Of a DNA stretch of 64,000 nucleotides, positions 53,501 through 63,959 are shown piece by piece. Origin of the DNA: Verrucomicrobiia bacterium (lineage in GTDB: Bacteria; Verrucomicrobiota; Verrucomicrobiia; Limisphaerales; Pedosphaeraceae). Made by a program: the position numbers and the translations under genes. Within the stretch, counting starts at the first letter, position 1. Every line of letters begins with the position of its first letter. The DNA lies in NCBI GenBank assembly GCA_036268055.1, contig DATAUW010000034.1:80784-144783 (forward strand), written 5' to 3'. A model generated the notes under the pieces. The model was not told where the DNA came from, searched no databases, and worked only from the letters and a program-made list of their open reading frames with translations.

Positions 53501-54099
53501 GGCCCGACGGAAATTCGATTTGGCCCAATCGAGGAAGCACCAAAGATCATCCCGCCGAGTCTGGCCGTATTGGTTTGGCCCACTGCATCGCTCAAATCGG
53601 CATTCATCATATAAATGCCTTTGTTCACCGCCCGCGTGTGGCCGCCCCCCGTCGTGGGATAGGTGATGGTGGAACTTCCCGAATTGGCAACGTAAATGCG
53701 CCCGAAATTGCCGGTGCTCGGGTTGCAATTCACCGCCACGCCGCGACCGTCAAAAAATACAACTTCCGGATTGCTATTGGTGCTTAAAAGATGAAATTTT
53801 CCATTGCCCTGGCTGAAAACATTGACGGCATAGCTGCTGTAAGTGCTGGAATTGAAAGTCAAAGGAAAGGTATGGATGCCCTGAGTCAGCGCTCCCAAAT
53901 CATTGGTGGCAGCGCCGCCGGCGTAAACGATCGAGACGTCCGTTGCGTTTTCGTTCAATACAAAACTGACCTGGCCGCCGGCGAGATTGGTGATGCCGGA
54001 TGCGTAGGGGTTCGCTTTGGCTAATGAAATGAATGACAGAACGGCAAGAGCCGAGCAGCAACCTCGCAGCAAGGCATAATTGAATAGTGGTTTCTTCAT
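50575..54099 (-). CDS. Large secreted protein with propeller-like and Calx-beta-like repeats
   Basis: 1,174 residues from the ATG at 54099, which begins a signal peptide (MKKPLFNYALLRGCCSALAV). The first 470 residues look like a beta-propeller (GRIYVANSG, SVGPDDTVYVGDDDGV, GVAFDAANNIYIIDFG). At least two Calx-beta-like segments follow (about 520-800; for example TFTITRTGGLTNQPLTV and VDYTSPARTIASG). A concanavalin-like region lies near 830-1080, and the end is the FYRIKHN module. It has few cysteines and many Asn, Thr and Ser. It is probably a surface or extracellular adhesion or binding protein. No enzymatic motif is seen. Confidence 0.72.
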   Translation of the reverse strand: MKKPLFNYALLRGCCSALAVLSFISLAKANPYASGITNLAGGQVSFVLNENATDVSIVYAGGAATNDLGALTQGIHTFPLTFNSSTYSSYAVNVFSQGNGKFHLLSTNSNPEVVFFDGRGVAVNCNPSTGNFGRIYVANSGSSTITYPTTGGGHTRAVNKGIYMMNADLSDAVGQTNTARLGGMIFGASSIGPNRISVGPDDTVYVGDDDGVFQGGQPAYGVWAAAPDISSAQALFSTNGAVYSANSAYASSGYVYGGFDATPRVTGSLAQGNLALYGIEYDQLGGPGIPGGNTGDNLWAYPINGTVPYTNHPQLLNTSWNNIGITGVHVDLAISTNGYNNNLTFYCTQDRNNGTGIGNNSLTILDQNGQYVWDSESAWAAFDGGPDQFNVGFGVAVSPDGSTLAESIGGAGQVWVMPLTNGIPDLSRVVVHTGFVAAATDSWGVAFDAANNIYIIDFGTSTVGTCQLVEYSQGQTILAITSNDTTGTNGTFSLSFPFPQITVTASASVASQNYANAGGGPVIPGTFTITRTGGLTNQPLTVFFTLTGAGTNASTASAGSSTYAAIVTNSITLQANELSADVTITPDSLNVPRLTEPVVLTVITNSAYALAPGTFPSVNIVNTGPQALQIGGVVATNAYKGLTNDFASFTIQRLGDTNFATPYIVSNFTYSGTGAVGVDYTSPARTIASGVAGADVLVLGGGVMINPGDVNVTATISPLQTITNYTGNRIVTIGLAADSSVPYTIATNTTATMVIIDNAYPPAPVLFADPLTNGVDGNNNDGVAGWNIVFGSTNATKYPFDPNYVQFAFPLANDAIGNAPDGATTALKLTVNKDGTGSASSSAINLYPTNVSFSGNYALRFSMLINEGSTGANATEGPLFGINHAGTQTNWYLGDYNGAVTQPGGGPGGTAPWFIDGVWYGINADASGVSWGDYVSITGAGTNAQFGYIPLAFNAAGSGPTGALNVGGKFAGTFASSFKNSYDNPPGPYNSYQQNLLDPAGLPVSANKVGPANAWADVEVKQINNVITMSINKTPIFSYANTNLFNGTNFISFPGGSYYICTNGTIMLGYVDPFASIGTQGAAYFSNIKVVRLGVLSITGITLSGGNVTIHFTSGDGDDTISSFTVLSSGTAGSAITLDTAVAATITQDINTGGFTATFPQPVTSAVFYRIKHN

Positions 54100-54342
54100 A
54101 GCATGGTTTGGTTTCAGCCGACGGGTCGATGATTTGATTTGCGTTGCACAATCGCGATTAAAAAAAATGAATCGCCTGCTCATCTGTTCAGAATGGTTGA
54201 GTCTTGACGATTTCAACTGGAATGGCAACAACAAAATCCACTTTTTTTAATCAAATAAGTTCTTCGGCGTTCCCCTTGCGGTAACTTAACCTAAACTTAT
54301 TAGACGAGATAACCTGAAACTCATCGTTTCTAGTTATAAAAA

Positions 54343-54408
54343 CCCAAGTAACCGCTAACCACAAAAAAACCACGCATTCACAGCCATTGTATGAACGAGT
54401 TACTTGGG
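54343..54408. promoter_or_regulatory. Inverted repeat upstream of the large secreted protein gene
   Basis: CCCAAGTAAC (54343-54352) and GTTACTTGGG (54399-54408) are a perfect ten-base inverted repeat with a 46-base spacer, 244-309 bases before the ATG at 54099. The gap 54100-54697 is otherwise AT-rich and gene-free apart from the gltD terminator. An operator is possible but unproven. Confidence 0.45.
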
Positions 54409-54631
54409 CACAATTCAACCCCCGTCAACACCAGCTAATCCCGAGATACTCCCCGTGTGACTCCTTTTCTTCTTCAAAAATGCTTTTACATCGCCCGCAA
54501 AACCCACGCGGCAGTGCCGCAAAAATCCGCCGTTTCAGTGCGCGAATTTACAACCGATCCGGCAGATGATATACGCATACGTAATATATTTCAGGCGACC
54601 AAAAATGGCCTTCAGCGGGTGGAAACATTTG

Positions 54632-54660
54632 AAAAAAAGACCGCGCACTGGCGCGGCCTT
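54632..54660 (-). terminator. Terminator after gltD
   Basis: On the minus strand GGCCGCGC-CAGT-GCGCGGTC forms a stem with one G-U pair and is followed by seven T. It lies 40-66 bases after the gltD stop. Confidence 0.85.
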
Positions 54661-54697
54661 CAAGAAACTTTCGATTAAAGCGCGAATCTTCCAGCGC

Positions 54698-56179
54698 TTA
54701 TGGCAGGTCAGTCCGGCCCATCAGATAGCGATCGCATTCTCGGGCAGCGGCGCGGCCTTCATTGAAAGCCCAGACCACCAGGCTCTGCCCACGGCGGGCA
54801 TCGCCCGCGGCGAACACGCCCTTGACGTTGGTCGCGAACTTGCCGAACTCGGCCTGCGCATTGGAACGCCCGTCGCGCTCAACGCCGAGTTGCTCCAGCA
54901 ACGGCTGTTCCGGTCCGAGAAATCCCATCGCCAGCAACACGAGTTGCGCCGGCAGGACTTTTTGCGTTCCTTCGACTTCCTTTGGCACGAACTGGCCCTT
55001 CTCGTTCTTCTGCCATTCGATCTGCACGACGTGAATCTCCTTCACCTGGCCGTGCTCATCGCCCACAAATTTCGTCGCCGTGGTCAAATACGTGCGCGGG
55101 TCCGCGCCGAAACGTGCCGCCGCTTCTTCCTGGCCGTAATCCAATTTATAAACCTTCGGCCATTCGGGCCACGGATTATCCTTCGCGCGTTCCAGCGCGG
55201 GCTTCGGCAAAATCTCCAACTGCACCAAGCTCGAGCACTCGTGCCGCATGGATGTGCCCACACAATCGGTCCCGGTATCGCCGCCGCCGATGACCACGAC
55301 ATGTTTATTCTTCGCCGAGATAAATCCGCCGTTCTGCTGCTGATCGAGCAGGGCCTTGGTATTGCCGTGGAGAAATTCCATCGCAAAATGGATGCCCTTG
55401 AGGTTGCGTCCCTCAATTTGCAAATCACGCGGCTTGGTCGCGCCGGTGCAAAGAACGATCGCGTCAAACTCCGCGCGCAATTTCTCCACCGGATAATTCT
55501 TGCCGACTTCTGTTTTGGTAAGAAAGGTTACGCCTTCCTTTGCCAATAAATCCACGCGGCGTTGCACCAGTTCCTTGTCGAGCTTCATGTTCGGAATGCC
55601 GTACATCAGCAACCCGCCGATGCGATCCGCCCGCTCAAAAACCGTCACCCAATGTCCCGCCTTGTTCAACTGCGCCGCCGCGCAAAGTCCCGCCGGACCC
55701 GACCCGATCACTGCGACTTTTTTACCCGTGCGCGAAGCCGGCGCCTCGGGCGTGATCCAGCCTTCGTCCCAGCCTTTGTCCGCGATAGAACATTCGATGT
55801 TCTTGATCGTGACCGGCGGCTCGCTGATGCCCAGCACGCACGAACCTTCGCATGGTGCGGGGCAGACGCGGCCGGTGAACTCGGGAAAATTATTCGTCTT
55901 GTGAAGCCGTTCGAGCGCTTCCTTCCACAGGCCGCGATAAACCAAATCGTTCCACTCCGGGATCAGGTTGTTGATCGGGCAGCCCGACGCCATGCCGCTG
56001 ATGAGCGTGCCGGTATGGCAGAATGGAATGCCACAATCCATGCAGCGCGCGCCCTGCTCCTGAAGTTTTTTCTCGTCCAGATGCAGATGAAATTCATTCC
56101 AATCCTTGATCCGCTCGATGGCCGAACGGTCCAGGGGCAATTCACGCAAATATTCTTTGAATCCTGTCGGTTTTCCCAT
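54698..56179 (-). CDS. gltD: Glutamate synthase, small subunit
   Basis: 493 residues. The N-terminal iron-sulfur region reads [15 protein letters not shown] (C46, C49, C54) and [13 protein letters not shown] (C106, C110, C114). The FAD motif [19 protein letters not shown] begins near 155, and an NADPH-binding GGGDTGTDC lies near 300. It feeds electrons from NADPH to the large subunit. It starts 33 bases after gltB on the same strand, forming the gltBD operon for ammonia assimilation. It ends at a strong terminator. Confidence 0.96.
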   Translation of the reverse strand: MGKPTGFKEYLRELPLDRSAIERIKDWNEFHLHLDEKKLQEQGARCMDCGIPFCHTGTLISGMASGCPINNLIPEWNDLVYRGLWKEALERLHKTNNFPEFTGRVCPAPCEGSCVLGISEPPVTIKNIECSIADKGWDEGWITPEAPASRTGKKVAVIGSGPAGLCAAAQLNKAGHWVTVFERADRIGGLLMYGIPNMKLDKELVQRRVDLLAKEGVTFLTKTEVGKNYPVEKLRAEFDAIVLCTGATKPRDLQIEGRNLKGIHFAMEFLHGNTKALLDQQQNGGFISAKNKHVVVIGGGDTGTDCVGTSMRHECSSLVQLEILPKPALERAKDNPWPEWPKVYKLDYGQEEAAARFGADPRTYLTTATKFVGDEHGQVKEIHVVQIEWQKNEKGQFVPKEVEGTQKVLPAQLVLLAMGFLGPEQPLLEQLGVERDGRSNAQAEFGKFATNVKGVFAAGDARRGQSLVVWAFNEGRAAARECDRYLMGRTDLP

Positions 56180-56212
56180 TTCTTTTCCTGGCTTATCTGA
56201 AGCTAAAATTGT

Positions 56213-59200
56213 TTAACTGCCGCCCACGCGCGCCACGTCCCGCGCATTGTCCTCGAACGCCGCCATCAACGCCGCCTCGCCGCTCAAGCCGGACGCCTTC
56301 GCTTTTTTGATGGCCTGCAACATCCGCTTGTAATCGTTCGGCAATACCTTCACGAATTTCGGCGCAAAAGTTTCCCACGCATCCAAAACTTTCTTGGCGC
56401 GCGCGCTCTTGGTGTATTTGAAATGCCGCTCGATCATCTGGCGAACTTCTTCACGTTCTTCCGCATCGTCCAACCGCTCCAGGCCCACGCCCTGCCCGTT
56501 GCAACGCGTCACAAAATCGCCGTCTTCATCAAGCACATAAGCCTCGCCGCCGGACATGCCCGCCGCGAAATTCCGGCCCGTCGTGCCCAACACCACCACG
56601 CGTCCGCCGGTCATGTATTCGCAACCGTGATCGCCCACGCCTTCGATGACCGCATTCACGCCGCTGTTGCGAACGCCAAACCGCTCGCCCGCGATTCCGC
56701 TGATGTAAGCTTCGCCGCTCGTCGCGCCGTAAAGCGCCACGTTGCCGATGATGATATTTTCTCCCGGCACGAACGTCGAGGTCGCATGCGGATAAACGAT
56801 GATCTTGCCGCCGGACAAACCTTTGCCGACGTAATCATTCGCATCGCCTTCCAGCGTGATCGTGATTCCCGGCGGAGCGAATGCTCCCAAACTTTGGCCC
56901 GCCGAACCTTTGAAGTTCAGCTTCACGGTATCCTCGGGCAAACCATTCACACCATGACGCCGCGTGAGTTCGCTGCCGAGAATGGTTCCCACCACGCGAT
57001 TCACATTGCGAATCGGCAAATTCACTTCCACCGGTTTGCCGTGTTCCAGCGCGGGCGCGCACAGCTTGAGCAAATCGGTATTGTCCAGCGCCTTTTCCAA
57101 GCCGTGATCCTGCGCGATTTGCTGATAACGGCCCACGCCGTCCGGCATATCCGGTTGATAAAGTATCTTCGAGAAATCCAATCCGCGCGCCTTCCAATGC
57201 TCAACCGCCGTCCGCGCTTCCAGTTTGTCCGTGCGTCCGACCATTTCGTTGATCGTGCGGAACCCGAGTTGCGCCATCAATTCGCGCACTTCCTCGGCGA
57301 TGAATTTCATGAATGTCACCGCGTGCGCGGGGTCGCCGGTAAATTTCTTGCGCAGTTCCACATCCTGAGTGGCCACGCCGACCGGGCAGGTGTTCAAATG
57401 GCAAACGCGCATCATGATGCAACCGAGCGTCACCAGCGGCGCCGTTGCAAAACCAAATTCTTCCGCGCCCAGCAACGCCGCGATAATCACGTCGCGACCG
57501 GTCTTCAACTGTCCGTCGGTCTCGACGGCGATACGGCTGCGCAGATTGTTCAGCACGAGTGTCTGATGCGTTTCCGCCAAACCCAGTTCCCACGGAATGC
57601 CCGCGTGCTTGATGCTCGTCTGCGGCGATGCCCCCGTGCCGCCGTCATAACCACTGATGAGCACCACGTCCGCGTGCGCCTTCGCGACCCCCGCCGCGAC
57701 CGTGCCCACGCCGACTTCGGAAACGAGTTTCACGCTGATGCGCGCGTGATGGTTCGCGTTCTTCAGGTCGTGAATCAACTCCGCCAAATCTTCGATGGAA
57801 TAAATATCATGATGCGGCGGCGGTGAAATCAAACCGACGCCCGGGGTGGAATGGCGCACTTTCGCAATCGGCGGATAAACCTTGCCGCCGGGCAACTGCC
57901 CGCCTTCGCCGGGCTTCGCGCCTTGCGCCATCTTGATCTGTAATTCCTGCGCCTTGACGAGGTATAAACTCGTGACGCCGAAACGTCCTGAAGCCACTTG
58001 CTTGATCGCGCTGTTGCGGGAATCGCCATTGGCGTCCTTGACATAACGCGCCGGGTCTTCGCCGCCCTCGCCGGTGTTGCTCTTGCCGCCGATGCGGTTC
58101 ATCGCAATCGCCAGCGCCTCGTGCGCTTCCTTGCTGATCGAGCCATAGGACATCGCGCCCGTCTTGAAACGCTTGAGCAGCGAGTCCACCGATTCCACTT
58201 CTTCAATCGGAATCGGCGACGACGCCAGTTTCAAATTCAGCAAGCCGCGCAACGTCGCGTGCTTCTTCATCTGGTCGTTGACCAGCGCGGAGTATTCCTT
58301 GAACACCTTGTAATTCGCGGTGCGGCAGGCGGTCTGTAATTTATGCACCGTCTGGGGGCTGAACAAATGCACTTCGCCATCCGCGCGCCATTGATACTGG
58401 CCGCCGACGTCGAGCGTGTGCCCATTGACCTGCCGTTCGGGAAACGCGTGCTGATGGCGGATCTGCACTTCCTTGGCGATCACATCCATGCCCACGCCTT
58501 CGATGCGTGAAGGCGTCCACGTAAAATATTTGTCAATGACCGATTGCTTGAGGCCGATTGCTTCAAAAATCTGCGCACCGCGATAGCTCTGGATGGTCGA
58601 GATGCCCATCTTCGAGATGACTTTGACCACGCCCTTGACGGCGGCCTTGACGAAATTCTTGCACGCGTCCTTGTGCTTGATGTTTTTCAGCAAGCCCTGG
58701 CGGATCATGTCGTCGAGCGTTTCAAACGCCAGATACGGATTGATGGCGCCCGCGCCGTAACCGATGAGCAGCGAGAAATGATGCACCTCGCGTGGCTCGC
58801 CGGTCTCGATGACCAATCCGACCCGCGTACGCGTGCCTTCGCGAATCAAATGATGATGCAATCCCGCCACCGCCAACAACGCGGGAATCGGCGCGTTCTC
58901 CCGGTCAACACCACGGTCGGACAAGATCAAAATATTGACGCCGTCGGCAATCGCCTGGTTCGCCTTGCGATAAAGTTCCTCCATCGCGCTTTCAATGCCG
59001 CGTTCGCCTTCCGAAGCCTTGAACAAAATCGGCAGGGTGATGGATTTAAAGTCGGGCCGGTTGAGATGCTTGAGCTTCGCGAATTCCTCATTGGTGAGGA
59101 TCGGCGATTTCAATTCGATCAGGCTGCAACTCTGCGGCGACGGCTTGAGCAAATTATGTTCGGAACCAATCGTCGTTTCCGCCGACGTAATCAGTTCTTC

Positions 59201-60844
59201 GCGAATACAATCAATCGGCGGGTTGGTGACCTGCGCGAACAGTTGCTTGAAATAATTGTAGAGCGATTGCGGCTTGTCCGAGAGCACTGCTAGCGGCGTG
59301 TCTGTGCCCATCGAACCGATGGCTTCCACGCCGTCGCGCGCCATCGGCGCCATGAGGATGCGCAAGTCTTCAAACGTGTAACCGAATGCCTGCTGGCGGC
59401 GGAGCACGGTTTCGTGGCTCGGCTCCGGCAAATGCGGCGCGTCGGCCACGCTCGCCAGTTCCACCATATATTTATCCAACCATTCGCGATACGGATGCGC
59501 GTTCGCAACTTTGTCTTTAATTTCTTCGTCGGCCACGATGCGGCCTTCTTCCGTATCAATCAAAAACATGCGGCCCGGTTGCAAGCGGCCTTTATACAAA
59601 ATTCTCTCCGGCGCAATATCCAGCACGCCGACTTCCGAAGCCATCACGACCAGGTCATCCTTCGTGACGTAATAACGCGAAGGCCGCAGTCCATTCCGGT
59701 CCAGCACCGCGCCGATTTGTTTGCCATCGGTGAACGCGATCGAAGCCGGTCCGTCCCACGGCTCCATCAGGCAGCTATGATATTCATAGAACGCCTTTTT
59801 CTCGTCACTCATGCTCTCGTGGTTCGCCCACGGTTCGGGGATCATCATCATCACCGCGTGCGGCAACGAACGACCCGCCATGACGAGCAGTTCGAGGCAA
59901 TTATCGAACATTGCCGAGTCGCTGCCGTTGGTGTTGATGATCGGCAAAATCTTTTTAAGGTCGGGCCCGAGCAATTCGGACTCGAACATCGCCTGCCGCG
60001 CGCGCATCCAATTAATATTGCCGCGCAAGGTGTTGATCTCGCCGTTGTGCGCCACGTAACGATACGGATGCCCGCGTTCCCAACTCGGAAACGTGTTCGT
60101 GCTGAAACGCGAATGCACCAGCGCCAGCGCCGTTTCCATCGCGGGATCGGAAAGGTCGTTGAAATACTCCTGCACCTGCACGGTGTTAAGCATGCCTTTA
60201 TAAACGAGTGTCTTGTAAGACAGGCTCGCGACATACCAATATTCACTGCCTGGAAAACCGGCGCGGCGGATCTCGTTGGTCGCGCGCTTGCGGATGATGT
60301 AGAGCTTGCGCTCGAAAGTCATCGGGTCGGTCAGCTTCGTATTGCGCTTAATGAACACCTGCCGCATGAACGGCTCGGAAGACTTTGCTGTTTCGCCGAG
60401 CGTGGCGTTGGTCGTCGGCAAATCGCGCCAGCCCAGAATATGCTGGCCTTCCTCCGCGATGATCTTTTCAAAAATCTGCTCGCACTTTTTCCGGTTGCCC
60501 GCGTCGGGCGGCAAATAAACAATGCCCGCGCCGTAATCGCCTTCGTCCGGAAGCGTGATGTGATTGGCAGCGCAAACCTTCTGCAAAAAGGTGTGCGGCA
60601 TTTGGATCAAAATGCCCGCGCCATCGCCCGTGTTCACCTCGCAGCCGCAAGCGCCGCGATGATCGAGATTCAACAAAACAGTTAACGCCTGCTTGATGAT
60701 CTCGTGGGATTTTTTGCCTTTGACATTGACGACAAAACCCACGCCGCAAGCATCGTGCTCGAACTGCGGATCGTAGAGACCCTGCTTTGGAGGCAGTCCG
60801 TTTTTGTTCATTTGGGCTTTTTGCTGCTGACTCTCTGATTGCAT
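56213..60844 (-). CDS. gltB: Glutamate synthase, large subunit
   Basis: 1,543 residues. Glutaminase Cys follows a short propeptide: [17 protein letters not shown] with C33, which becomes residue 1 after cleavage. Two start codons (60844 and 60811) are both in the propeptide. The central and FMN domains follow ([20 protein letters not shown]). The [3Fe-4S] cysteines are C1142, C1148 and C1153 in [15 protein letters not shown]. The C-terminal GXGXG beta-helix ends the protein. It converts glutamine and 2-oxoglutarate to two glutamates. In the 371-base divergent gap to the cytochrome gene I saw no sigma-54 promoter on the gltB side. Confidence 0.97.
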   Translation of the reverse strand: MQSESQQQKAQMNKNGLPPKQGLYDPQFEHDACGVGFVVNVKGKKSHEIIKQALTVLLNLDHRGACGCEVNTGDGAGILIQMPHTFLQKVCAANHITLPDEGDYGAGIVYLPPDAGNRKKCEQIFEKIIAEEGQHILGWRDLPTTNATLGETAKSSEPFMRQVFIKRNTKLTDPMTFERKLYIIRKRATNEIRRAGFPGSEYWYVASLSYKTLVYKGMLNTVQVQEYFNDLSDPAMETALALVHSRFSTNTFPSWERGHPYRYVAHNGEINTLRGNINWMRARQAMFESELLGPDLKKILPIINTNGSDSAMFDNCLELLVMAGRSLPHAVMMMIPEPWANHESMSDEKKAFYEYHSCLMEPWDGPASIAFTDGKQIGAVLDRNGLRPSRYYVTKDDLVVMASEVGVLDIAPERILYKGRLQPGRMFLIDTEEGRIVADEEIKDKVANAHPYREWLDKYMVELASVADAPHLPEPSHETVLRRQQAFGYTFEDLRILMAPMARDGVEAIGSMGTDTPLAVLSDKPQSLYNYFKQLFAQVTNPPIDCIREELITSAETTIGSEHNLLKPSPQSCSLIELKSPILTNEEFAKLKHLNRPDFKSITLPILFKASEGERGIESAMEELYRKANQAIADGVNILILSDRGVDRENAPIPALLAVAGLHHHLIREGTRTRVGLVIETGEPREVHHFSLLIGYGAGAINPYLAFETLDDMIRQGLLKNIKHKDACKNFVKAAVKGVVKVISKMGISTIQSYRGAQIFEAIGLKQSVIDKYFTWTPSRIEGVGMDVIAKEVQIRHQHAFPERQVNGHTLDVGGQYQWRADGEVHLFSPQTVHKLQTACRTANYKVFKEYSALVNDQMKKHATLRGLLNLKLASSPIPIEEVESVDSLLKRFKTGAMSYGSISKEAHEALAIAMNRIGGKSNTGEGGEDPARYVKDANGDSRNSAIKQVASGRFGVTSLYLVKAQELQIKMAQGAKPGEGGQLPGGKVYPPIAKVRHSTPGVGLISPPPHHDIYSIEDLAELIHDLKNANHHARISVKLVSEVGVGTVAAGVAKAHADVVLISGYDGGTGASPQTSIKHAGIPWELGLAETHQTLVLNNLRSRIAVETDGQLKTGRDVIIAALLGAEEFGFATAPLVTLGCIMMRVCHLNTCPVGVATQDVELRKKFTGDPAHAVTFMKFIAEEVRELMAQLGFRTINEMVGRTDKLEARTAVEHWKARGLDFSKILYQPDMPDGVGRYQQIAQDHGLEKALDNTDLLKLCAPALEHGKPVEVNLPIRNVNRVVGTILGSELTRRHGVNGLPEDTVKLNFKGSAGQSLGAFAPPGITITLEGDANDYVGKGLSGGKIIVYPHATSTFVPGENIIIGNVALYGATSGEAYISGIAGERFGVRNSGVNAVIEGVGDHGCEYMTGGRVVVLGTTGRNFAAGMSGGEAYVLDEDGDFVTRCNGQGVGLERLDDAEEREEVRQMIERHFKYTKSARAKKVLDAWETFAPKFVKVLPNDYKRMLQAIKKAKASGLSGEAALMAAFEDNARDVARVGGS

Positions 60845-61132
60845 CTTTTTTTTAGACCAAGCCGAAATTAAAATTTTGGTATTTTAGCCAGATACTTTTG
60901 CGGTCTGCAATAGTTACTTGAGAAATTTTTGTGTAACCCGCATTTGCCTGCTCACATTTTGAGCGCTTCGCGGAAAAAATGAGACGACCCCACGTCCGCC
61001 AGCCATTTCGAGAACCACAGTTTCGGCTAATTTCCGAAATTTGCCAATGCTATTTTCCGCAAATTTAAGAGTTCCAGTATTCACATCAAAGTGCGCATGG
61101 ATATTCTCCACCACTCAAATCACCCCATCTTT

Positions 61133-61163
61133 ATTCCGCACTCCACACTCCGCATTCCGCACT
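61133..61163. repeat. Short direct repeat in the gltB-cytochrome intergenic region
   Basis: ATTCCGCACT occurs at 61133-61142 and again at 61154-61163, a 21-base period, with CACTCCGC between. The gap 60845-61215 otherwise holds the two divergent promoters and no gene. Nothing else is recognised in it. Confidence 0.5.
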
Positions 61164-61215
61164 GCCCAGTTCCTTCTCGCCAACCCTCCTCCGTTCCTTA
61201 AACTCATTCCACGCT

Positions 61216-63756
61216 ATGAATCATCGCTTTGCGCTGTTCGCCGCCATCCTCGGACTATTCGCCGCCGCCGCCATTTCACACGCCGAACCGCCGCGCCTCA
61301 CCGAGACACCATTCGTCACTGTCAGCAATCCGCCGCCCATCCAAATGCTCGTGCCGGGCTTTACCGTCCGCGAATTGCCGCTCAACCTAAACAATCTCAA
61401 CTCCTTCGCCTACGCACCCGACGGACGTCTCTTCGCTCTCGCTTACGACGGCAATGTTTTTGAATTGAAAGACACCGACGGCGACGGCCTCGAAGATACC
61501 GCCACGTATTTTTACAAAAAGGATCACAATGAAATCCCCGCCAGCATCGGCATGGCGTGGGGTCCGGGCGGACTTTACATCGCCAGCCAGGGACGCATCA
61601 TTCGCCTCCGTGACAAGGGCGACGGCACCGCCCAACTCGAGACCGTCACGAGCGGTTGGGTCGGACCCGCGCGCGCCGCCGGTTCAAGTCTTGACGCCAT
61701 CGGCATGGCCGTGGACGCCAGGGGAAATCTTTTCTTCGGCATCGGTTGTGACGATTACAGCGCCGCCTACCGCGTGAACAAAGACACCGGCAAATCCGAA
61801 TACAATGTCCACAGTGAACGCGGCACCATCATCGAAGTGCCCGCCGGCACGACCAATCGCGAAACCATCGCCACCGGTTTGCGTTTTACTGTGTGCCTCG
61901 CATTCAACACCAACGGCGACCTATTCGCCACCGACCAGGAAGGCGCCACGTGGCTGCCCAACGGAAATCCCTTCGACGAATTACTCTACATCCAGCGCGG
62001 TCGCCACTACGGCTTCCCGCCGCGACACCCAAAATATTTGCCCGACGTCATTGATGAACCGAGCGTCTTCGATTACGCCCCGCAACATCAATCCACCTGC
62101 GGCCTTCACTTCAATGAACCCACCTCCACCAGCCAAAAAATTTTCGGCCCTTCATGGTGGCGCGGCGATGCCCTCCTCACCGGCGAATCTCGCGGAAAAA
62201 TCTGGCGCACCAAACTCGTGAAAACCGCCGACGGCTACGTCGCGCAAAATAATCTCATCGCCTGCCTCACCATGCTCACCATTGATGCCATCCCCACTCC
62301 GCAAGGCGATCTCCTCGTCACCTGCCACAGTGGCGATCCCGATTGGGGCACCGGTCCGCAAGGCAAAGGCAAACTTTTTAAAATCTCCTACACCGGCGAC
62401 GCCACCCCGCAACCCATCCTCACCTACGCCGCCAGCCCCACCGAAACCCGCATCGTCTTTGACCGCCCGCTCGACCCCGCGCAATTCAAAAATCTCCTCG
62501 CCCAATCCTCCCTCACCATGGGCCGCTACGTCACCGCCGGCGAACGCTTCGAATCCTTCCGCCCCGGCTACCAGGCCGTCCAGGACCAGCGCAAAATTCC
62601 CCGCTACGATCTTCCCGTCCTCGCCGCCGACATCGCCGCCGACAACCGCTCCCTCATCCTCCAATCTTTGCCGCGCACCACCGCCGTAAATTACGCCGTC
62701 AAAATTCCCGAACCCACCGCCCCCGCGCCTTCCCCAGCCACAATCGCGCGCAATCTTCCACATTCCCCCGCAATAGACCTCCTCACCGACCTCACCGGCG
62801 TCCAAGCCGATTGGCACAGCGCCACTTACGACAAAGACACCCCCCTCGCCTGGTCCGGCTGGCTCCCGCACCTCGACCTCGCCGTCGCGCGCGAATTCAC
62901 CGCCGCCAGCGCCGAGCACGCGAAACTCTTTCAACTCCTCAAAACCCCTGGAACCCTCCACCTCCGCGCCCAACTCGACCTTTGGTCCATGCTCCACCCC
63001 GCCATCCAGCCCAACGCCCAACTCGACTACCAATACCCACCCGAAACCGTCACCGTCATTATCAAAAGTCGTGAAGAACTAAAATTAACCACCGACCACC
63101 AAGTCCAACAACTCAGCCCCCACGAACTCCACATCACCGGCATCTTTCCCAAAAATAAATGGCTCCCCCTCGACCTCACCCTCCCCACCGGCCACGCCCC
63201 CACCCTTGAAATCTCTTGGTACACCGACGAAGACCCGCGCCCCCGCGCCTTCCCCCTGCGCCGCATCCTCGTCCCCTGGGCCACCCCAGAAAACGCCCAA
63301 CCCCTCGCCAGCGGCCCCCGCGACATCCCCGAAATCGTCGGCGGCGATTGGACCCGCGGCCACGACCTCTTCTTCGGCCAGCAAGCCGCCTGCTACAAAT
63401 GCCATCAAATCGGCGGCGCGGGCGGCCACATCGGCCCCGACCTCTCCAACCTCACTTACCGCGACTACACCTCCGTCATGCGCGACATCACCCAACCCAG
63501 CGCCGCCATCAACCCCGACCACATCGCCTACAATATCCAACTCACCGACGGCGACACCGCCACCGGCGTCATCATTCAACAAACCGCCGACACCATCACC
63601 CTCGGCCAAGCCACCGGCGAAAACCTCAACATTCCCCGCACCCGCATCACCAATATGAAAGCCTCGCCATTATCCTTAATGCCCGAGGGCCTCCTCAATT
63701 CTCTGTCTGCCCAACAACAAAAAGACCTCCTCACCTTCCTGCTAACTCCAAAATAA
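61216..63756 (+). CDS. PVC-type membrane-bound dehydrogenase with heme-binding CxxCH domain
   Basis: 846 residues with a signal peptide (MNHRFALFAAILGLFAAAAI). The N-terminal propeller, about 40-400, resembles the PVC-type dehydrogenase domain (LNSFAYAPDGRLFALAYDGN, FVVDARGNLFFGIG-like blades, CDDYSAAYRVNKDTG). A linker of beta strands spans about 400-690. A cytochrome-c-like heme domain (about 700-846) has CYKCH at 726-730 and GGHIGPDLSNLTYRDY. It probably oxidises a sugar or alcohol and passes electrons to its own heme. No partner gene follows. The 3' half is strongly biased to C at codon third positions. Confidence 0.88.
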   Translation: MNHRFALFAAILGLFAAAAISHAEPPRLTETPFVTVSNPPPIQMLVPGFTVRELPLNLNNLNSFAYAPDGRLFALAYDGNVFELKDTDGDGLEDTATYFYKKDHNEIPASIGMAWGPGGLYIASQGRIIRLRDKGDGTAQLETVTSGWVGPARAAGSSLDAIGMAVDARGNLFFGIGCDDYSAAYRVNKDTGKSEYNVHSERGTIIEVPAGTTNRETIATGLRFTVCLAFNTNGDLFATDQEGATWLPNGNPFDELLYIQRGRHYGFPPRHPKYLPDVIDEPSVFDYAPQHQSTCGLHFNEPTSTSQKIFGPSWWRGDALLTGESRGKIWRTKLVKTADGYVAQNNLIACLTMLTIDAIPTPQGDLLVTCHSGDPDWGTGPQGKGKLFKISYTGDATPQPILTYAASPTETRIVFDRPLDPAQFKNLLAQSSLTMGRYVTAGERFESFRPGYQAVQDQRKIPRYDLPVLAADIAADNRSLILQSLPRTTAVNYAVKIPEPTAPAPSPATIARNLPHSPAIDLLTDLTGVQADWHSATYDKDTPLAWSGWLPHLDLAVAREFTAASAEHAKLFQLLKTPGTLHLRAQLDLWSMLHPAIQPNAQLDYQYPPETVTVIIKSREELKLTTDHQVQQLSPHELHITGIFPKNKWLPLDLTLPTGHAPTLEISWYTDEDPRPRAFPLRRILVPWATPENAQPLASGPRDIPEIVGGDWTRGHDLFFGQQAACYKCHQIGGAGGHIGPDLSNLTYRDYTSVMRDITQPSAAINPDHIAYNIQLTDGDTATGVIIQQTADTITLGQATGENLNIPRTRITNMKASPLSLMPEGLLNSLSAQQQKDLLTFLLTPK

Positions 63757-63768
63757 ACTCTTTGAAAT

Positions 63769-63793
63769 GGGAGGGCGAACGTACCCGTGAGCC
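63769..63793 (+). repeat. Dispersed GGGAGGGCGARCGTACYCG repeat, copy 2
   Basis: Twenty-five bases, 13 bases after the cytochrome gene stop. It matches 13568-13592 on the opposite strand at 22 of 25 positions. Confidence 0.7.
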
Positions 63794-63959
63794 GTGCCAA
63801 TCGCCAACTTCCCGCAACACAAAATATTCCACCAACCTGTGGCGCGTAAGGCGCATCCGCCGCTCCACCATCCGAAGTCTCGCAAAGAAAACTGACAATC
63901 TAGTGAATAGTAAGGCGCACCTGCGGCGCGACAGCGCCGCCCACCCCTTTCTCTAACCT

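Noticed and set aside
60845..60960. Sigma-54 promoter before gltB, suggested by rpoN in the window
   Set aside because: No GG-N10-GC pair at proper spacing on the minus strand was found by eye.
25740..61030. Thirteen-base match CAGTTTCGGCTAA near 25740 and 61018 upstream of the two cytochrome loci
   Set aside because: Matches of this length are expected by chance in 64 kb, and the orientation relative to the genes differs.
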